Source of the DNA: RGIG3009 sp045578625
GTDB taxonomy: Bacteria; Bacillota; Clostridia; Oscillospirales; Acutalibacteraceae
Direction: 5' to 3'
Length of the DNA stretch: 12,326 nucleotides
Assembly (NCBI GenBank): GCA_045578625.1
Contig: JAZNKN010000050.1
Coordinates: 1-12,326 of the forward strand
In this document: piece after piece, positions 12,301 through 12,326 of the stretch
How the letters are laid out: every line of letters begins with the position of its first letter
Position numbering within the stretch: position 1 is the first letter of the stretch
Program-made: the position numbers and the translations under genes
The notes under the pieces: generated by a model
Database searches by the model: none
Told to the model about the DNA's origin: nothing
The model's input: the letters and a program-made list of their open reading frames with translations, nothing else

Positions 12301-12326
12301 GGCATGTCATATCCTGTTACTGCACC

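Overview
The window looks like chromosomal DNA of a high-GC, endospore-forming Clostridia lineage, probably an Oscillospiraceae/Ruminococcaceae-type gut Firmicute. The evidence is a recognisable spoIIR gene, Firmicute-style Shine-Dalgarno sequences and sigma-A promoters, strong intrinsic terminators, G+C-rich codon choice, and dense GTAGGG hairpin repeats between genes. The taxonomic placement is inference. I saw no tRNA, rRNA, CRISPR array, transposase or phage gene.

Layout from left to right: a terminator of an off-window gene (9-34); spoIIR on + (86-670); repeat array I (675-860); a minus-strand alr-AraC operon (933-2946) read from a promoter at 2984-3012; repeat array II (3098-3442); a minus-strand PflX-like radical SAM gene (3441-4325); nrdR on minus (4452-4904); a repeat remnant (5021-5104); a 40-codon minus ORF with a strong ribosome site (5112-5234), divergent from yifB/comM on + (5456-6988); repeat array III (7012-7320); a four-gene minus-strand operon (7364-11783) with a near-consensus promoter (11844-11872) and a clean terminator (7331-7358); repeat array IV (11931-12269); and the terminator of an off-window minus gene (12279-12300).

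The most interesting locus is the four-gene operon. In transcription order it encodes a cytoplasmic SPFH/stomatin-like scaffold with three C-terminal zinc ribbons, a four-helix membrane protein, a zinc ribbon-TPR-TIR-coiled-coil-membrane protein, and a small double-zinc-ribbon membrane protein. Gaps of 15-23 nt, one promoter and one terminator suggest one membrane-associated assembly. TIR domains are often NAD-cleaving immune effectors and SPFH proteins organise membrane patches. A membrane-tethered TIR sensor/effector system is therefore a reasonable hypothesis, but nothing in the sequence proves defence.

The second notable signal is a modular hairpin repeat family in almost every longer intergenic gap. 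Modules share flanks and loops but carry different, mostly self-complementary stems, and they recur in fixed order on both strands. The remaining genes are ordinary housekeeping or sporulation functions: SpoIIR signals pro-sigma-E processing, Alr supplies D-alanine, NrdR represses ribonucleotide reductase genes, and YifB/ComM is an AAA+ ATPase linked to DNA uptake and recombination.
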